A stretch of DNA of 64,000 bases from Streptomyces sp. MST-110588. Lineage in GTDB: Bacteria; Actinomycetota; Actinomycetes; Streptomycetales; Streptomycetaceae. Numbering within the stretch: the stretch's first letter is position 1; each line of letters begins with the position of its first letter. Both the position numbers and the translations under genes were made by a program. The notes under the pieces were generated by a model. It searched no databases and was not told the origin of the DNA. It saw only the letters and a list, made by a program, of their open reading frames with translations. Below are positions 42,832 through 54,826 of this stretch, piece by piece. The stretch spans positions 553,501 through 617,500 of the forward strand of contig NZ_CP074380.1 of the NCBI RefSeq assembly GCF_022695595.1. Direction: 5' to 3'.

Positions 42832-44424
42832 TCAGTTGAGGTCTGCGACGCCCTCGCGGCGTTCGGCGCCGTCCGCCTCGGTACCTCCCGCCTCGGCGCC
42901 TTCCGCCTCGGTGCCTCCCGCCGTGACGTCCCATTCGGGCGGCCAGGTGTGCACCGGCTCCCCGCCGTGCATCAGTTCGCTGTAGCGCCGGGTCATCGCC
43001 CGCAGCGCCGCCTCCCGCGCCAGGCCGCTGCGCGCGGCGTGGTGGTAGGCGGCGACCTGCCAGGACGCCCCGTTGACCCGCCGCCTGCACCGCTCCTCGA
43101 TCACGCCCAGATAGCGGTCGCGGTCGGCCGGTTCCACGCCCCAGGCGTCCAGTCCGGCCGCCGCCATGGGCAGCAGTTCCTGGCGTACGAGCCGTACGGC
43201 CGGGACCTCGGCGATGCCGCCGGAGCGGCCGGGCCGCGGCCAGTTGAGCGCGGCGTCGATGCCGTAGCGGCAGGCGGTGTCGAAGTTCTCGGCCGCGGCG
43301 GCGAACGGCAGCCGTGACCATACGGGCCGCGGTTCGTCGGCGAAGGCCCGTACCAGCCCGTAGTAGAAGGCCGTGTTGGCGACGACGTCGGTGATGGTGG
43401 GGCCGGCGGGCAGCACCCGGTTCTCCACGCGCAGGTGGGCGACCCCGTCGGCCACGGCGTAGACCGGACGGTTCCACCGGTACACCGTCCCGTTGTGCAG
43501 CACCAGTTCGGCCAGGCTCGGCACCCCGCCCTCGTCCAGGACGCGCAGCGGCTCCTCCTCCCCGTAGATGGGCAGCAGGGCCGGGAAATAGCGCAGGTTC
43601 TCCTCGAAGAGGTCGTAGGCGGAGTCGATCCAGCGCTCGCCGAACCAGGTGCGCGGCCGTACCCCTTGCGTCCGCAGCTCCGGGGGGCGGGTGTCGGTGG
43701 CCTGCTGGAAAACCGGCGGCCGGGACTCCCGCCACAGTTCACGGCCGAAGGCGAACGGCGAGTTGGCGCCGATCGCGACCTGTACGGCGGCCACGGCCTG
43801 GGCGGCGTTCCACACGGGGGCGAAACGGTTCGGCGTCACCTGAAGGTGGAGCTGGACCGAGGTGCAGGCGGCCTCCGGCGCGATCGAGGAGGAGCTGGAG
43901 ACCAGCCGTTCGATGCCCTGGATGTCGATGGCGAAGTCCTCGCCGCGGGCGGCCCTCATCTGGTCGTTCAGCAGGACGTAACGGTCGATCTCGGAGAGGT
44001 TGGAGGCGACGAGATCGTCGGTGGAGAGCGTCGGCAGAATTCCGATCATGACGATGCGGGCAGCCACTTCCCGGGCCTTGCGCTCCGCATAGCCCAGGCC
44101 CGTACGGAGTTCTTCGGCGAGCTGGTCCATAACCCGCCCGCACAACCGGTGCGGGGTGATGTTGACTTCCAGGTTGCACTGCGCCAGTTCGGTCTGGAAA
44201 TCACGGCTGGCGATGCGTTCCAGGACCTGGGAGTTCATCATTCTCGGGGTACCGTCGGCCCCGGCGAGATTCAATTCGATCTCCAGCCCCATGAGATTCC
44301 TGGGTCGGTCGAACCGCTTCTCGTCCAGGAGTCTCCGCAATCCCGTGAGGCACTCGTGAAGTTTTCTGCGATAACGCTGCCGATCGGCCAGGTCGATTCC
44401 GTGCGCCGCAACCTTCTCCCCCAT
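42832..44424 (-). CDS. Glutamate-cysteine ligase family (GCS2) carboxylate-amine ligase
   Basis: This 530-residue protein has MGLEIELNLAGADGTPRMMNSQVLERIASRDFQTELAQCNLEVNITPH near residue 45, including the Glu/metal-binding ExE motif. TSVQLHLQVTP and IGANSPFAFGRELWRESRPPVF follow, hallmarks of the GCS2/EgtA-like family. Activity would be ATP-dependent joining of glutamate to Cys or another amine. Mycothiol-producing actinomycetes do not use glutathione, so the product is uncertain (ergothioneine, a glutamyl conjugate or other). The C-terminal ~30 residues are Glu/Gly repeats. Start 44424 follows GAGGAGGGA; no ergothioneine gene is adjacent. Confidence 0.8.
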   Translation of the reverse strand: MGEKVAAHGIDLADRQRYRRKLHECLTGLRRLLDEKRFDRPRNLMGLEIELNLAGADGTPRMMNSQVLERIASRDFQTELAQCNLEVNITPHRLCGRVMDQLAEELRTGLGYAERKAREVAARIVMIGILPTLSTDDLVASNLSEIDRYVLLNDQMRAARGEDFAIDIQGIERLVSSSSSIAPEAACTSVQLHLQVTPNRFAPVWNAAQAVAAVQVAIGANSPFAFGRELWRESRPPVFQQATDTRPPELRTQGVRPRTWFGERWIDSAYDLFEENLRYFPALLPIYGEEEPLRVLDEGGVPSLAELVLHNGTVYRWNRPVYAVADGVAHLRVENRVLPAGPTITDVVANTAFYYGLVRAFADEPRPVWSRLPFAAAAENFDTACRYGIDAALNWPRPGRSGGIAEVPAVRLVRQELLPMAAAGLDAWGVEPADRDRYLGVIEERCRRRVNGASWQVAAYHHAARSGLAREAALRAMTRRYSELMHGGEPVHTWPPEWDVTAGGTEAEGAEAGGTEADGAERREGVADLN

Positions 44425-44982
44425 CGAAGCGTCCCTCCTCATGTGGCCGGCCCACGGCACGGGCCGTACGGGGCTTCCCCGGCGGAGCCTGGGGTTCACG
44501 CTACGGTCGATGATGCCCGGCAATCCGATCGACAACGCCTCGGCCGCGGGTTCGTACCGATAGGCTCACCCCGCGGGGGTCGGCACGTACCGGCGGCATA
44601 TCGCGGCGGCGGACGCCGCCCGCAATGTCCTCGTGACAAAGACCGACAGGATTCGGCCTACCGCGTTCGCGGTGAAATGCGAGGTGACGAAGCGGTGGTC
44701 CGCTCAAAAATACAGAAATCAACCGGATGAAAAGTCCGGAAGCCGCCTTGCCGGAAATCCCCACGACCGCTAGCGGAAACACCGGCTGAACAACCGTCGT
44801 ATAAACTTCGCGACGAGGCAGAGAGTTGGCGCCCAGCGTCGCGGTTCTCCCCCGGTCCTGCAGCACAGCGGCTGGCCCCGCCGGGCCGCAGCCCCGGACG
44901 GCCATGCTCTGACCCCCCCGCTGACAACGCCGTCCGCACCTTCCCCGCACCACCGTGTCTCTTGAGTGAGAGGCGACCCACC
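44425..44982. other. Divergent intergenic region, no gene seen
   Basis: These 558 bases lie between the ligase (minus) and the next plus-strand gene. The centre (44690-44830) is relatively AT-rich and presumably contains the two promoters. Open frames are shadow-like. No RNA gene was recognised. Confidence 0.5.
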
Positions 44983-45576
44983 ATGCCGCTGCATGTTTCC
45001 CCTGCCCCCGCGCCCGCCCTGCGCAGCGTCCTCGCCGCCCTCGGTTCCCCCACCGCCGTCCGCGAGGCGCGCACCACCGCCCTCCGCGCCCAGCAGGGCC
45101 CGCTCAGCCCCGAATGCCCCCTGCCCGTACACGTCCTGGACGGCGTCGGCCGCCTCGGCGGACCGCCGCGCACCCGCCTGACCGGCTGGCGTTTCCTGAT
45201 CCTCAGCGGCGAGCGGGCGGTGGCCGCCGCCGAGGCCATGCTCACCGCCGACGGCTGGACGTTCTCGCACTTCTGCGAGGGGCCCTACGTCACGGCGACC
45301 GAACGGGCACTGCGCCAGGCGGAGTCGAGCCCCACTCCGTACCAGCCGCGGCTGCTGTCCGTACCGGAGCTCTACATGCTGACGCTGTGGCTGCACCAGG
45401 ACATCACCGCGAACGGGGCCGAGGGGCCGCCCGCCCCCGGCGATCTGCTGGTGCCGCTCGCCCCGGCCCCGCCGGGCATCGCCGCGCACCGCCCACACCG
45501 CGTCGCCGACCTGCTGCCCCGGCTGACGAGCCGGCTCGCGCCGGCGGCGCCCCCGCTGATGGGAACCACCGCCTGA
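44983..45576 (+). CDS. Conserved hypothetical protein
   Basis: This 197-residue soluble protein has no signal peptide. Its distinctive segments are RTRLTGWRFLILSGERAVAAAEAMLTADGWTFSHFCEGPYV and PYQPRLLSVPELYMLTLWLHQDITANGAEG. The order and composition look like a real Streptomyces gene, and a strong terminator hairpin follows. I do not recognise the family and assign no function. Confidence 0.65.
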   Translation: MPLHVSPAPAPALRSVLAALGSPTAVREARTTALRAQQGPLSPECPLPVHVLDGVGRLGGPPRTRLTGWRFLILSGERAVAAAEAMLTADGWTFSHFCEGPYVTATERALRQAESSPTPYQPRLLSVPELYMLTLWLHQDITANGAEGPPAPGDLLVPLAPAPPGIAAHRPHRVADLLPRLTSRLAPAAPPLMGTTA

Positions 45577-45672
45577 GACCGCGCACGTGGCGGGGCCTTC
45601 CTCCGTACCGCTTCATATGCCGTACGGCGGACCCCGCATTCCGTACGGCAGCGCACGTCGCCTCGCAGGAGC

Positions 45673-45701
45673 GCGCCCCGCGGCCCCCGGCCGCGGGGCG
45701 C
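45673..45701 (+). terminator. Strong GC hairpin downstream of the 44983 gene
   Basis: GCGCCCCGCGG (45673-45683) pairs perfectly with CCGCGGGGCGC (45691-45701) around a 7-base loop. It lies about 100 bases after the stop codon. There is no T-tract, which is common in Streptomyces terminators. The remaining 316-base gap to the next gene holds no other recognisable feature. Confidence 0.6.
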
Positions 45702-45893
45702 TGCGCCGTGCCCGCCCGCCCGGGCCGTCCCGCGCCGTTCGCACCCAACCGCCCCTCAGGAACGCACAATTGGAAGCAACCGCCCGCACGGGTGGTGCGT
45801 CATCATCCAGTAAGGACCGCTGCTGCGAAATCCCTGCGGAATCGCGCCCGTAGGGGAACACTGGTATCGACCTATCGAAACGGGGGAGCGGCC

Positions 45894-46160
45894 ATGACCA
45901 TCTCGTCGAGCCGCACGACGTCACTCACCACACCGCAGCGAAAGACATCTTCCATGTGCCAGCACCAGCCGACATGCCCGTCCGCAGAGTCCACCGACCG
46001 GGAAGCCGCCCATCTCGTGGCGCACCACCCGGAGCAGGGCTGGAGTCTGCTGTGCAACGGCGTCCTGCTCTTCGAGGACACCGGTGAGCTCCTGCCGGAC
46101 GGGCAGGTCATCGCACCGCACCGTCCGCTGGTCACCGCGCAGGTCGCCACCGCCGCCTGA
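45894..46160 (+). CDS. DUF5999 family protein
   Basis: This small protein has the conserved core MCQHQPTCPSAESTDREAAHLVAHHPEQGWSLLCNGVLLFEDTGELLPDGQVIAPHRP, typical of the Streptomyces-wide DUF5999 family. Three Cys and several His residues suggest a possible metal site. Start 45894 (88 residues) follows GGGGAG; the family core itself starts at ATG 45955 (68 residues), and which is used is unclear. Function is unknown. A hairpin terminator follows at 46291. Confidence 0.8.
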   Translation: MTISSSRTTSLTTPQRKTSSMCQHQPTCPSAESTDREAAHLVAHHPEQGWSLLCNGVLLFEDTGELLPDGQVIAPHRPLVTAQVATAA

Positions 46161-46290
46161 TCCGGGGCGGACCGCTCCCGGCGCGGGACACCGCCGTACG
46201 GGAGAGGACGTGGCGGCGGCGACTCGATCGCAGAACCGGCGATCACAGACGTCGACACGGGCGAACAGCGGCAGACGAACGCATACACCA

Positions 46291-46318
46291 GGGCCCCCGG
46301 CGTGGAAGCCGAGGGCCC
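46291..46318. terminator. Bidirectional hairpin between DUF5999 and gcvP
   Basis: GGGCCCCCGGC (46291-46301) pairs with GCCGAGGGCCC (46308-46318) with one mismatch and a 6-base loop; TTC follows on the plus strand. It lies between convergent genes and probably ends transcription from both sides. Confidence 0.7.
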
Positions 46319-46457
46319 TTCAGTATGCCGATTCGGTATGCCGCTTCAGTATGCTGCGATGCCGGCGCTTCGCCGCGCCCACGTCAGGTGATCGCCGGGC
46401 CGCGTGAGGTGACCTCGCGGCGCCGGCGGGCCGGGTGGACGCGCCGCCGCCTGCCGG

Positions 46458-49343
<2,886 letters not shown>

Positions 49344-49378
49344 CTGCGGGGGCCTCCTGGGTCTTCACGACCTGAGCA

Positions 49379-49400
49379 GGGCACCACGGCGCTGGTGCCC
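49379..49400 (-). promoter_or_regulatory. Expression-platform hairpin of the glycine riboswitch
   Basis: GGGCACC (49379-49385) and GGTGCCC (49394-49400) form a 7-bp stem with an 8-base loop between the second aptamer and the gcvP ribosome site. It is positioned to act as the switching element. The mechanism (terminator or sequestration of the ribosome site) cannot be decided from inspection. Confidence 0.5.
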
Positions 49401-49622
49401 GGACGGCCTCCCCCTCTGTCATCTCAACCTGAGAGCTTCACCGGCCCGCGCTGGCGGTCCGGCTTTCACCGTCGGTGAGGAGGGGCCCCGTCGCTCTGCC
49501 TGCCCGCGGCCCGCCCTGCTTTCCAGAGTGACCTCGTCCATGCGGTACGTGTGCCTGAGAGTTTCCGGGGAGGATTTGCTCCTTCGGCGTCCTTGTCGCA
49601 CCACGGCGAAGGACTCTCCCGC
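49401..49622 (-). promoter_or_regulatory. Tandem glycine riboswitch (gcvT element) upstream of gcvP
   Basis: Read on the minus strand, the leader starts GCGGGAGAGTCC (49622), continues to AACTCTCAGGCAC near 49560 (first aptamer end) and is followed by a second aptamer ending GAAGCTCTCAGG near 49440. The paired GGAGAG / CTCTCAGG signatures repeated twice are diagnostic of the cooperative glycine riboswitch. Glycine binding should turn on gcvP, matching glycine degradation. Confidence 0.88.
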
Positions 49623-49745
49623 ATGGGGTCTGCAGCCGTTCGTCAGCCTACCAGTGCGCCTCCGGAGCGTTCCTTCGAGTGGCCAGGGCATGAATTGTGC
49701 CGTTTGGTGGTTGTCACAAGGCAGTTGCGACCAGTTGGAGGGACC

Positions 49746-50132
49746 GTGCAGCCCGATATCGATCCCCGGAGCTTGATCGGCCGCAAGGCGTTCGACAAGA
49801 ACGGCACCAAGATCGGCACCGTCGACGAGGTGTACCTGGACGACGCGACCGGCGAACCGGAGTGGGCGGCCGTGCGCACCGGTCTGTTCAGCCGGGACGC
49901 GTTCGTGCCGCTGCGGCCCAGCGAACTGGCCGACGAGACCCTGCGCGTCCCCTACGACCGGAGGCTGATCAAGGACGCCCCGGACTTCGGGGTGGGCCGT
50001 CACCTCTCCCCCGAGCAGGAACTCCAGCTCTACCACCACTACCGGCTGGATATCTCCTCCGCCGACCCGGCCCCGGGGCGCTGTGGCGACGAGGGCCGGG
50101 AATTCGGCCGGATAGCCGGGTCCCCGGACTGA
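49746..50132 (+). CDS. PRC-barrel domain protein
   Basis: This 128-residue protein has a PRC-barrel: DPRSLIGRKAFDKNGTKIGTVDEVYLDDATGEPEWAAVRTGLFSRDAFVPL, then VPYDRRLIKDAPDFGVGRHLSPEQELQLYHHY. GTG 49746 follows GGAGGGA. Streptomyces carries many small PRC-barrel proteins of unclear role. Its last ~94 bases overlap the 3' end of dinB in opposite orientation. Confidence 0.82.
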   Translation: MQPDIDPRSLIGRKAFDKNGTKIGTVDEVYLDDATGEPEWAAVRTGLFSRDAFVPLRPSELADETLRVPYDRRLIKDAPDFGVGRHLSPEQELQLYHHYRLDISSADPAPGRCGDEGREFGRIAGSPD

Positions 50133-51527
50133 CCGACCGGGGCCTGCGCCACGAGCGGAAGCGGTTCCCCCGGCCGCAGCGCCGGGTCGTCGACGGCGAA
50201 GGTCCGCACCCGCCCGGGCTTTGACCAGGGCTGTTCGAACCGTACGGTCACCCGGCCCACCCCGCTGCCCTGCACCCACCCGGGCCCGTGCTCCTCGTGG
50301 ACCACATCCAGCCCCGGCAGCCACCTCCGGGGCCGCTCCTCCTCGGCGCGCTGCCCGGCCCCCTCCTGTCCGGCCGCCTCCACGGCCTCGCGCACCCGCT
50401 GCGCCTCTTCCCGCTCCGCCCGCTCCGTGGCGATCTGCGCGAACAGGTCCTCCTGCGTGAAGTCGGTCAGACCGCTCACCCCACGCCCAGCAGACGCACG
50501 CCGCCCGTGGTGTCCACCGTCTCCAGCAGCCGCAGCGCGGCCTCCCGCACCACCGCGGGGTCGTCCGTGGGCCCGCGCAGCGTCTCGGACCTGGTCAGCG
50601 TCGAGAAATCGTAGTTACGCACCTTGATCACCACCGTCCGCCCGGACCGCCCGGCCTCCCGCAGCCGCCGTACGCACCGGTCGGCCAGCCGCACCACCTC
50701 CGCCCGCACCCGCGTCCGGTCGGTCACGTCCACCTCGAAGGTGTCCTCGGCCGAGACGGACTTGGCGTCCCGCTCGGCGACCACCGGCCGCTCGTCCCGC
50801 CCCAGCGCCATCCGGTACAGCCCGGCGCCGTGCGCCTTGCCCAGCAGCCGCACCAGCTCCGCCTCGCCGGCCTCGGCCGTCTCCGCGACCGTCGTGATGC
50901 CGGCCCTGCGCAGCGCCTCCGCCGTGGCCGGGCCCACCCCGGGGAGCGTACGCACCGGCAGCGGGCCCAGCAGTCCCCGCTCGGTCCCCGGCTCGATGAC
51001 CACCAGCCCGTCCGGCTTGGCCTGCTCGGAGGCGATCTTGGCGAGCATCTTGGCGCCCGCCAGGCCCACCGAGCCGGTCAGTCCCGTACGCCGCCGGATG
51101 TCCCGGCGCAGCCGCTCCCCACCTTCCGCGCCGCCGCGGTGTCCGCCTGGGTCCCGCCCGCCTCCAGGTCCACGAACGCCTCGTCCAGGCTCAGCGGCTC
51201 CACCAGCGGCGAGAGGGCGTGCAGCAGCTCCATGACCGTGTCACTGATCTGGCGGTACAGGCTGAAGCGGGGGCTGAGGTAGGCCGCGTTGGGGCACAGC
51301 CGGCGCGCCTGGGCCGTGGGCATCGCCGAGCGGACACCGAAGACCCTTGCCTCGTAGGACGCCGTGGAGACCACACCGCGCGGCCCGATCCCGCCGACCA
51401 CGACGGGTTTTCCGCGCAGGCTCGGCTTGGCCGCCTGCTCGGCGGCTGCGAAGAACGCATCCATGTCCAGATGCAGGATCGTCGGTGCACGTCTCACACC
51501 ACAGATGCTGCCGTACACCACTGACAA
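50039..51527 (-). pseudogene. dinB: DNA polymerase IV (Y family), two frameshifts in this sequence
   Basis: The three consecutive minus-strand frames are pieces of one DinB. The palm has [33 protein letters not shown] and [12 protein letters not shown]. The thumb/little finger has TGSVGLAGAKMLAKIASE, LPGVGPATAEALRRAG and KVRNYDFSTLTRSETL. The C-terminal tail is SGLTDFTQEDLFAQIATERAEREEAQRV and a KOW-like segment. Breaks lie at CCCC 51117-51120 and CCCC 50479-50482; one extra base at each gives [15 protein letters not shown] and LLGVGVSGLTD in frame. Both therefore look like homopolymer losses. The start may be ATG 51527 or GTG 51497 ([10 protein letters not shown]). Translesion polymerase when intact. 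Confidence 0.8.
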
Positions 51528-51684
51528 TCGGCCCGGCCGGCGGACGTGGCGCGGCCGACTGACGTGGCGTGGCCGACGGTCGTGGCGCGGGCAACGGCGT
51601 GGCGCGGGCGACGGCCGGCCGCCCGGGCCCGTACGGCCCTCCCGCGGCCCGGGAGCCTGCGCCTTCAGCCGTACGCCGCCGGCG

Positions 51685-52293
<609 letters not shown>

Positions 52294-52553
52294 GCCGACC
52301 TCCGTCCTCCACGTCCCGGACGGGACCTGCCTTATCGACGGTATGCAGTCACTCGGGGTGCGTCAACGATCGCCGCGCTCGCCACGCCGAGTGATAATCA
52401 CCCTACGAGTGGTTTCTCGCGCCCCGCGCGGGGAAAGGGTACTCGAATGCCCTGGCTGAGGCCGCCCTTACGGCTCTCTTCCCCCGACCGTCCGTTCCTC
52501 ACCGGCCGCCGGTCACCGGCCGGCCGTCATCAACCGTCCGCCCCGGCCGCCGC

Positions 52554-53026
52554 TCACTGGCTGTTGGTGCCGAAGTCCTCAGGCGAGATCTGGTCGAGGA
52601 ATTCGCGGAACTTCTCCACTTCGTCCTCCTGCTCGTCCGGGATGGCGATACCCGCGTCGTCCAGCACACCGTCGGTCCCGTAGATCGGCGTTCCGGTGCG
52701 CAACGCCAGCGCTATGGCGTCCGACGGACGCGCGCTGACCTCCACCCCGCTGGCGAAGACCAGTTCGGCGTAGAAGACCCCCTCCCGCAGGTCCGTGATG
52801 CGGACCTGGGTCAGTTCCTGGCCCACCGCTTCGAGCACGTCCTTGAACAGGTCGTGCGTCAGCGGCCTGGCAGGGGCCATGCCCTGCTGGGCGAAGGCGA
52901 TGGCGGTGGCCTCCCCGGCCCGATCCAAATGGGCAGGTAACGGTCGCCTCCTACCTCCCGTAGGAGCACGATCGGCTGGTTGGAGGGCATTTCCACCCGG
53001 ACACCCACGACGTCGAGCTCGTTCAC
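52554..53026 (-). pseudogene. Bifunctional nuclease (DUF151/BFN) family protein, frameshifted near its 5' end
   Basis: From GTG 53026 the minus strand reads MNELDVVGVRVEMPSNQPIVLLREVGGDRYLPIWIGPG. The rest of the family protein, ATAIAFAQQGMAPARPLTHDLFKDVLEAVG through VSARPSDAIALALRTGTPIYGTDGVLDDAGI, follows in another frame to the stop at 52554. One extra base in CCCC 52913-52916 joins them as IGPGEATAIAF. The family is normally ~157 residues, exactly what the repaired gene gives. It lies between two MerR genes, as in other actinobacteria. Most likely intact in the organism. Confidence 0.8.
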
Positions 53027-53080
53027 ACAGCAACCCTAGGACGTGCCCGGCCGGTTTGGGTAGTCGGGCACCCCCGCCGC

Positions 53081-53833
53081 TCAGTGCAGCCGTATCCGCA
53101 GCGCGGTCTGGACCAGCGCGGCGTGCAGGCGTACGGACAGCGTCGCCAGCTCCCTGGCGGTCGCCTCCGCGTGGGCTCTGGTCTGCGGATTACGGTGCCT
53201 CCGCAGGGGCGCGACAATTTGTTCGACCAGTCCGGCCTCGCGTTCGGCCGCCGCTTTGACCGCGCGCAGATGGCGCGGTTCGAGGCCGAAACGGCCCAGC
53301 TCCGCCACGAGTCTGGCGACCGTGACGGCCTCGATGTCGTACCCACCGTCGGCGGCCGGGGTGATGAGCCCGTACGACTCCCAGTCGGTGAGCTCGGCCT
53401 CCTCGATCCCGGCAGCACTCAGCAGCTCGGCACGCCCGATACGGGCCGCCGTCGGCTGCTCGGCTCCGGGCCCCGCCAGCCCCTCCAGCAGCTCACGGGA
53501 GGGCGGCGGCGCCGGGGCGGGCAGGGCCACCTGCTCGCCCCGTTCCAGGGCGTCCAGATGCTCCCTGATCACCTTCAGCGGCAGATAGTGGTCCCGCTGC
53601 ATCCGCAGGACCCCGGCCAGCCGCTCGACGTCCGCGGCGCTGAACTTCCGGTACCCCGACGGCGTGCGCTTGGGCTCGACGAGCCCCTCGGCCTCCAGGA
53701 ACCGGATCTTGGAGATGGTGACCTCGGGGAATTCCTCGCGCAGCACATTGAGCACCGTGCCGATGCTCACCAGCTTGCCGTCCGAGGCGGCGGTGCCGGA
53801 GGAACCGGCACCGCCCGACGGTGTGCGGTGCAT
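53081..53833 (-). CDS. ftsR: MerR-family regulator, FtsR-like
   Basis: This 250-residue protein has LVSIGTVLNVLREEFPEVTISKIRFLEAEGLVEPKRTPSGYRKFSAADVERLAGVLRMQRDHYLPLKVIREHL, the MerR-type DNA-binding domain of the actinobacterial FtsR/Rv1828 group, which controls ftsZ and related genes in Corynebacterium. The C-terminal half contains a helical region (LLSAAGIEEAELTDWESYGLI) that looks like a second degenerate winged-helix. The FHA gene (GarA-like) lies directly upstream on the same strand, 17 bases away, so the two are probably co-transcribed. Confidence 0.82.
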   Translation of the reverse strand: MHRTPSGGAGSSGTAASDGKLVSIGTVLNVLREEFPEVTISKIRFLEAEGLVEPKRTPSGYRKFSAADVERLAGVLRMQRDHYLPLKVIREHLDALERGEQVALPAPAPPPSRELLEGLAGPGAEQPTAARIGRAELLSAAGIEEAELTDWESYGLITPAADGGYDIEAVTVARLVAELGRFGLEPRHLRAVKAAAEREAGLVEQIVAPLRRHRNPQTRAHAEATARELATLSVRLHAALVQTALRIRLH

Positions 53834-53850
53834 AGACCTTCCCTGGCCGG

Positions 53851-54636
53851 TCAGATGCCGACAGACCGCTGGCTCGCGTAGAAGACCAGGCGGTACTTGC
53901 CGATCTGCACCTCGTCGCCGTTGGACAGGGCGGTGGAGTCGATCCGCTCACGGTTGACGTACGTGCCGTTGAGGCTGCCGACGTCCGCGACCGTGAAGCC
54001 GCCGTCCTGACCCCGCCGGAACTCCACGTGGCGGCGCGAGACCGTCACGTCGTCCAGGAAGATGTCGCTCTGCGGGTGGCGGCCCGCCGTGGTCAGATCG
54101 CCGTCCAGCAGGAACCGGCTGCCGGAGTTCGGGCCCCGGCGCACCACCAGGAGCGCGGATCCCAGCGGCAGCGCGTCCACGGCGGCCTGCGCCTCGGGGG
54201 ACAGCGAGGGCGACAGCGTCTGCCCCGTCGTCTCCGAGTCGTATGCCTCGATCCCCGAGATGGAGATGGTCGAGGTCGTCTCGGAAGCGCGCTCGGCCTG
54301 CGCTCCCGGCCGCAGCGGCGCGCCGCAGTTGGAGCAGAACCGGCTCGCTTCGGCGTTCCGGTGGCCACACCTCGTACAAACCGGCAAGGCAAACCCTCCA
54401 CCCGTGCTTGAGGCCGCTGGTCCCCCGGAACCTATGCGGCCGGACGAGGAGGGGTCAACAGAACCAGCGCCGTGGCCACCGGAAATATCACCGGACGGCC
54501 CACCGACCTGGTCACGGAAGAGCGGGCGCTCTTCAGGAGCGCTCTCGTCGGGCCGGCGCTCGGCTCGGTGCCGTGCCGAGCCGCTGCCGCCCTCCTGGCG
54601 TGCGCTCTTGCCGAACAGCTTTGCAAACAACTTCAC
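53851..54636 (-). CDS. FHA-domain protein with zinc ribbon (GarA/OdhI-like)
   Basis: This 261-residue protein has a basic N-terminus (MKLFAKLFGKSARQEGG), a linker, then a zinc-ribbon CTRCGHRNAEASRFCSNCG near 115-135. Two ETT-type motifs (SETTSTIS and SETTG) follow, and a C-terminal FHA domain has GRHPQSDIFLDDVTVSRRHVEFRR and VGSLNGTYVNRERI. In GarA/OdhI, phosphorylation of an ETTS motif by Ser/Thr kinases makes the FHA domain bind itself and stops inhibition of 2-oxoglutarate metabolism. The ETTS motif here fits that switch. GTG 54636 follows AAGGGGAA. The longer frame to 54696 is unlikely. Confidence 0.85.
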   Translation of the reverse strand: MKLFAKLFGKSARQEGGSGSARHRAERRPDESAPEERPLFRDQVGGPSGDISGGHGAGSVDPSSSGRIGSGGPAASSTGGGFALPVCTRCGHRNAEASRFCSNCGAPLRPGAQAERASETTSTISISGIEAYDSETTGQTLSPSLSPEAQAAVDALPLGSALLVVRRGPNSGSRFLLDGDLTTAGRHPQSDIFLDDVTVSRRHVEFRRGQDGGFTVADVGSLNGTYVNRERIDSTALSNGDEVQIGKYRLVFYASQRSVGI

Positions 54637-54753
54637 GGGCGATTCCCCTTGAACGAAACAGACCCGCCCGTGGGGCAGGACGAACCCTCGATGCACACAC
54701 CGGCCGATCCGGACATCTTCTGAACGTCCGTGGCCTTCGGACAGTTTCCACCA

Positions 54754-54773
54754 CGCACCGCACCTGCGGTGCG
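54754..54773 (-). terminator. Hairpin after the DUF881 operon
   Basis: CGCACCGC (54754-54761) and GCGGTGCG (54766-54773) form a perfect 8-bp stem with loop ACCT, about 55 bases past the last DUF881 stop on the minus strand. It separates that operon from the FHA gene. There is no T-tract. Confidence 0.5.
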
Positions 54774-54826
54774 CCGACCCCCCGCTCCTTCTCGCCTTAT
54801 CCGGGCCATCGCCGCCCGTGTCGGTC

